Below are positions 63,873 to 64,000 of a stretch of DNA of 64,000 nt, in pieces (position 1 is the stretch's first letter; each line of letters begins with the position of its first letter). This stretch comes from Lophium mytilinum (Eukaryota; Ascomycota; Dothideomycetes; Mytilinidiales; Mytilinidiaceae). Under the pieces are notes generated by a model, which saw only the letters and a program-made list of their open reading frames with translations, was not told where the DNA came from and ran no database searches. The position numbers and the translations under genes are program-made. The DNA lies in contig MU004186.1 of assembly GCA_010093605.1 (NCBI GenBank), forward strand, positions 782,796 to 846,795. The letters are read 5' to 3'.

Positions 63873-64000
63873 GCTACTAGCCTTACTATTTTATTTTCTA
63901 TTCTTTCTATTTTATATACTTTATATAGGCTATTTTATTACTATCTATATACCTATATATCTAGAAGCATATCTTAAACTGTAGAAACCTTACCTTATTA

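Larger units (their letters stand above)
60200..64000. repeat. Second AT-rich, gene-free block, continuing past the window
   Basis: Same composition as the first block: TA-rich, few CpG, no frame of 60 codons. It contains part of the TIR element, five solo-LTR-like copies and several tetranucleotide arrays. The remainder is unrecognised decayed sequence. Confidence 0.85.

Overview
The window is nuclear DNA of a filamentous ascomycete (Pezizomycotina). Genes carry many short introns (about 45-90 nt, GT..AG with CTNAC-like branch sites). Recognisable fungal proteins include coronin, Sds22, Pex8, Eaf3, Nkp2/Cnl2, Utp16, a Psr1-type phosphatase and a Pth11/rhodopsin-like seven-helix protein. Gene-bearing DNA alternates with very AT-rich, ORF-free blocks that look RIP-mutated (C-to-T, favouring CpA). 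A dothideomycete is plausible, but that is inference; the genus cannot be read from the sequence.

Layout. 1-23 kb is a housekeeping segment: 3' part of a Gyp5-like RabGAP, Psr1-type phosphatase (-), Utp16 (-) divergent from a Sel1-repeat mitochondrial candidate, coronin, a protein ending in a SUMO-like domain, Sds22, and Pex8 (-) divergent from a TMEM170-like membrane protein. It is interrupted at 15.6-16.4 kb by a decayed tandem repeat beside an F-box pseudogene. 23-44.6 kb is looser accessory sequence: secreted galactose oxidase with two N-terminal discoidin-like domains, a degenerate G-alpha-like protein, a zinc-finger-like protein with a putative SUMO-interaction motif, a fascin/beta-trefoil-like protein, a dead HET-domain gene, a secreted type B carboxylesterase, an FAD dehydrogenase and a reading frame broken by a TGA.

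44.64-50.75 kb is an AT-rich block without genes. It holds solo-LTR-like repeats, tetranucleotide microsatellites and a 0.68-kb element with about 125-bp terminal inverted repeats (TIRs). 50.8-60.0 kb is a compact gene island: Nkp2 (-) divergent from Eaf3, the seven-helix protein, and Nrk1 (-) divergent from an ARMH3/DUF1741 gene. From 60.14 kb a second TIR element opens another AT-rich block that runs to the window end and contains five more copies of the same LTR-like repeat, two of them forming a large palindrome.

Main points of interest: a new-looking solo-LTR family with readable 5-bp target duplications; a G-alpha paralogue that has lost its main GTPase signature residues; a large protein ending in a SUMO-like domain with a diglycine at the SUMO maturation position; and three broken genes (F-box, HET, hypothetical), two of which lie next to RIP-like DNA. 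Exon coordinates were built by hand from splice signals, reading phase and protein-family expectation. No tRNA, rRNA or CRISPR array was recognised.
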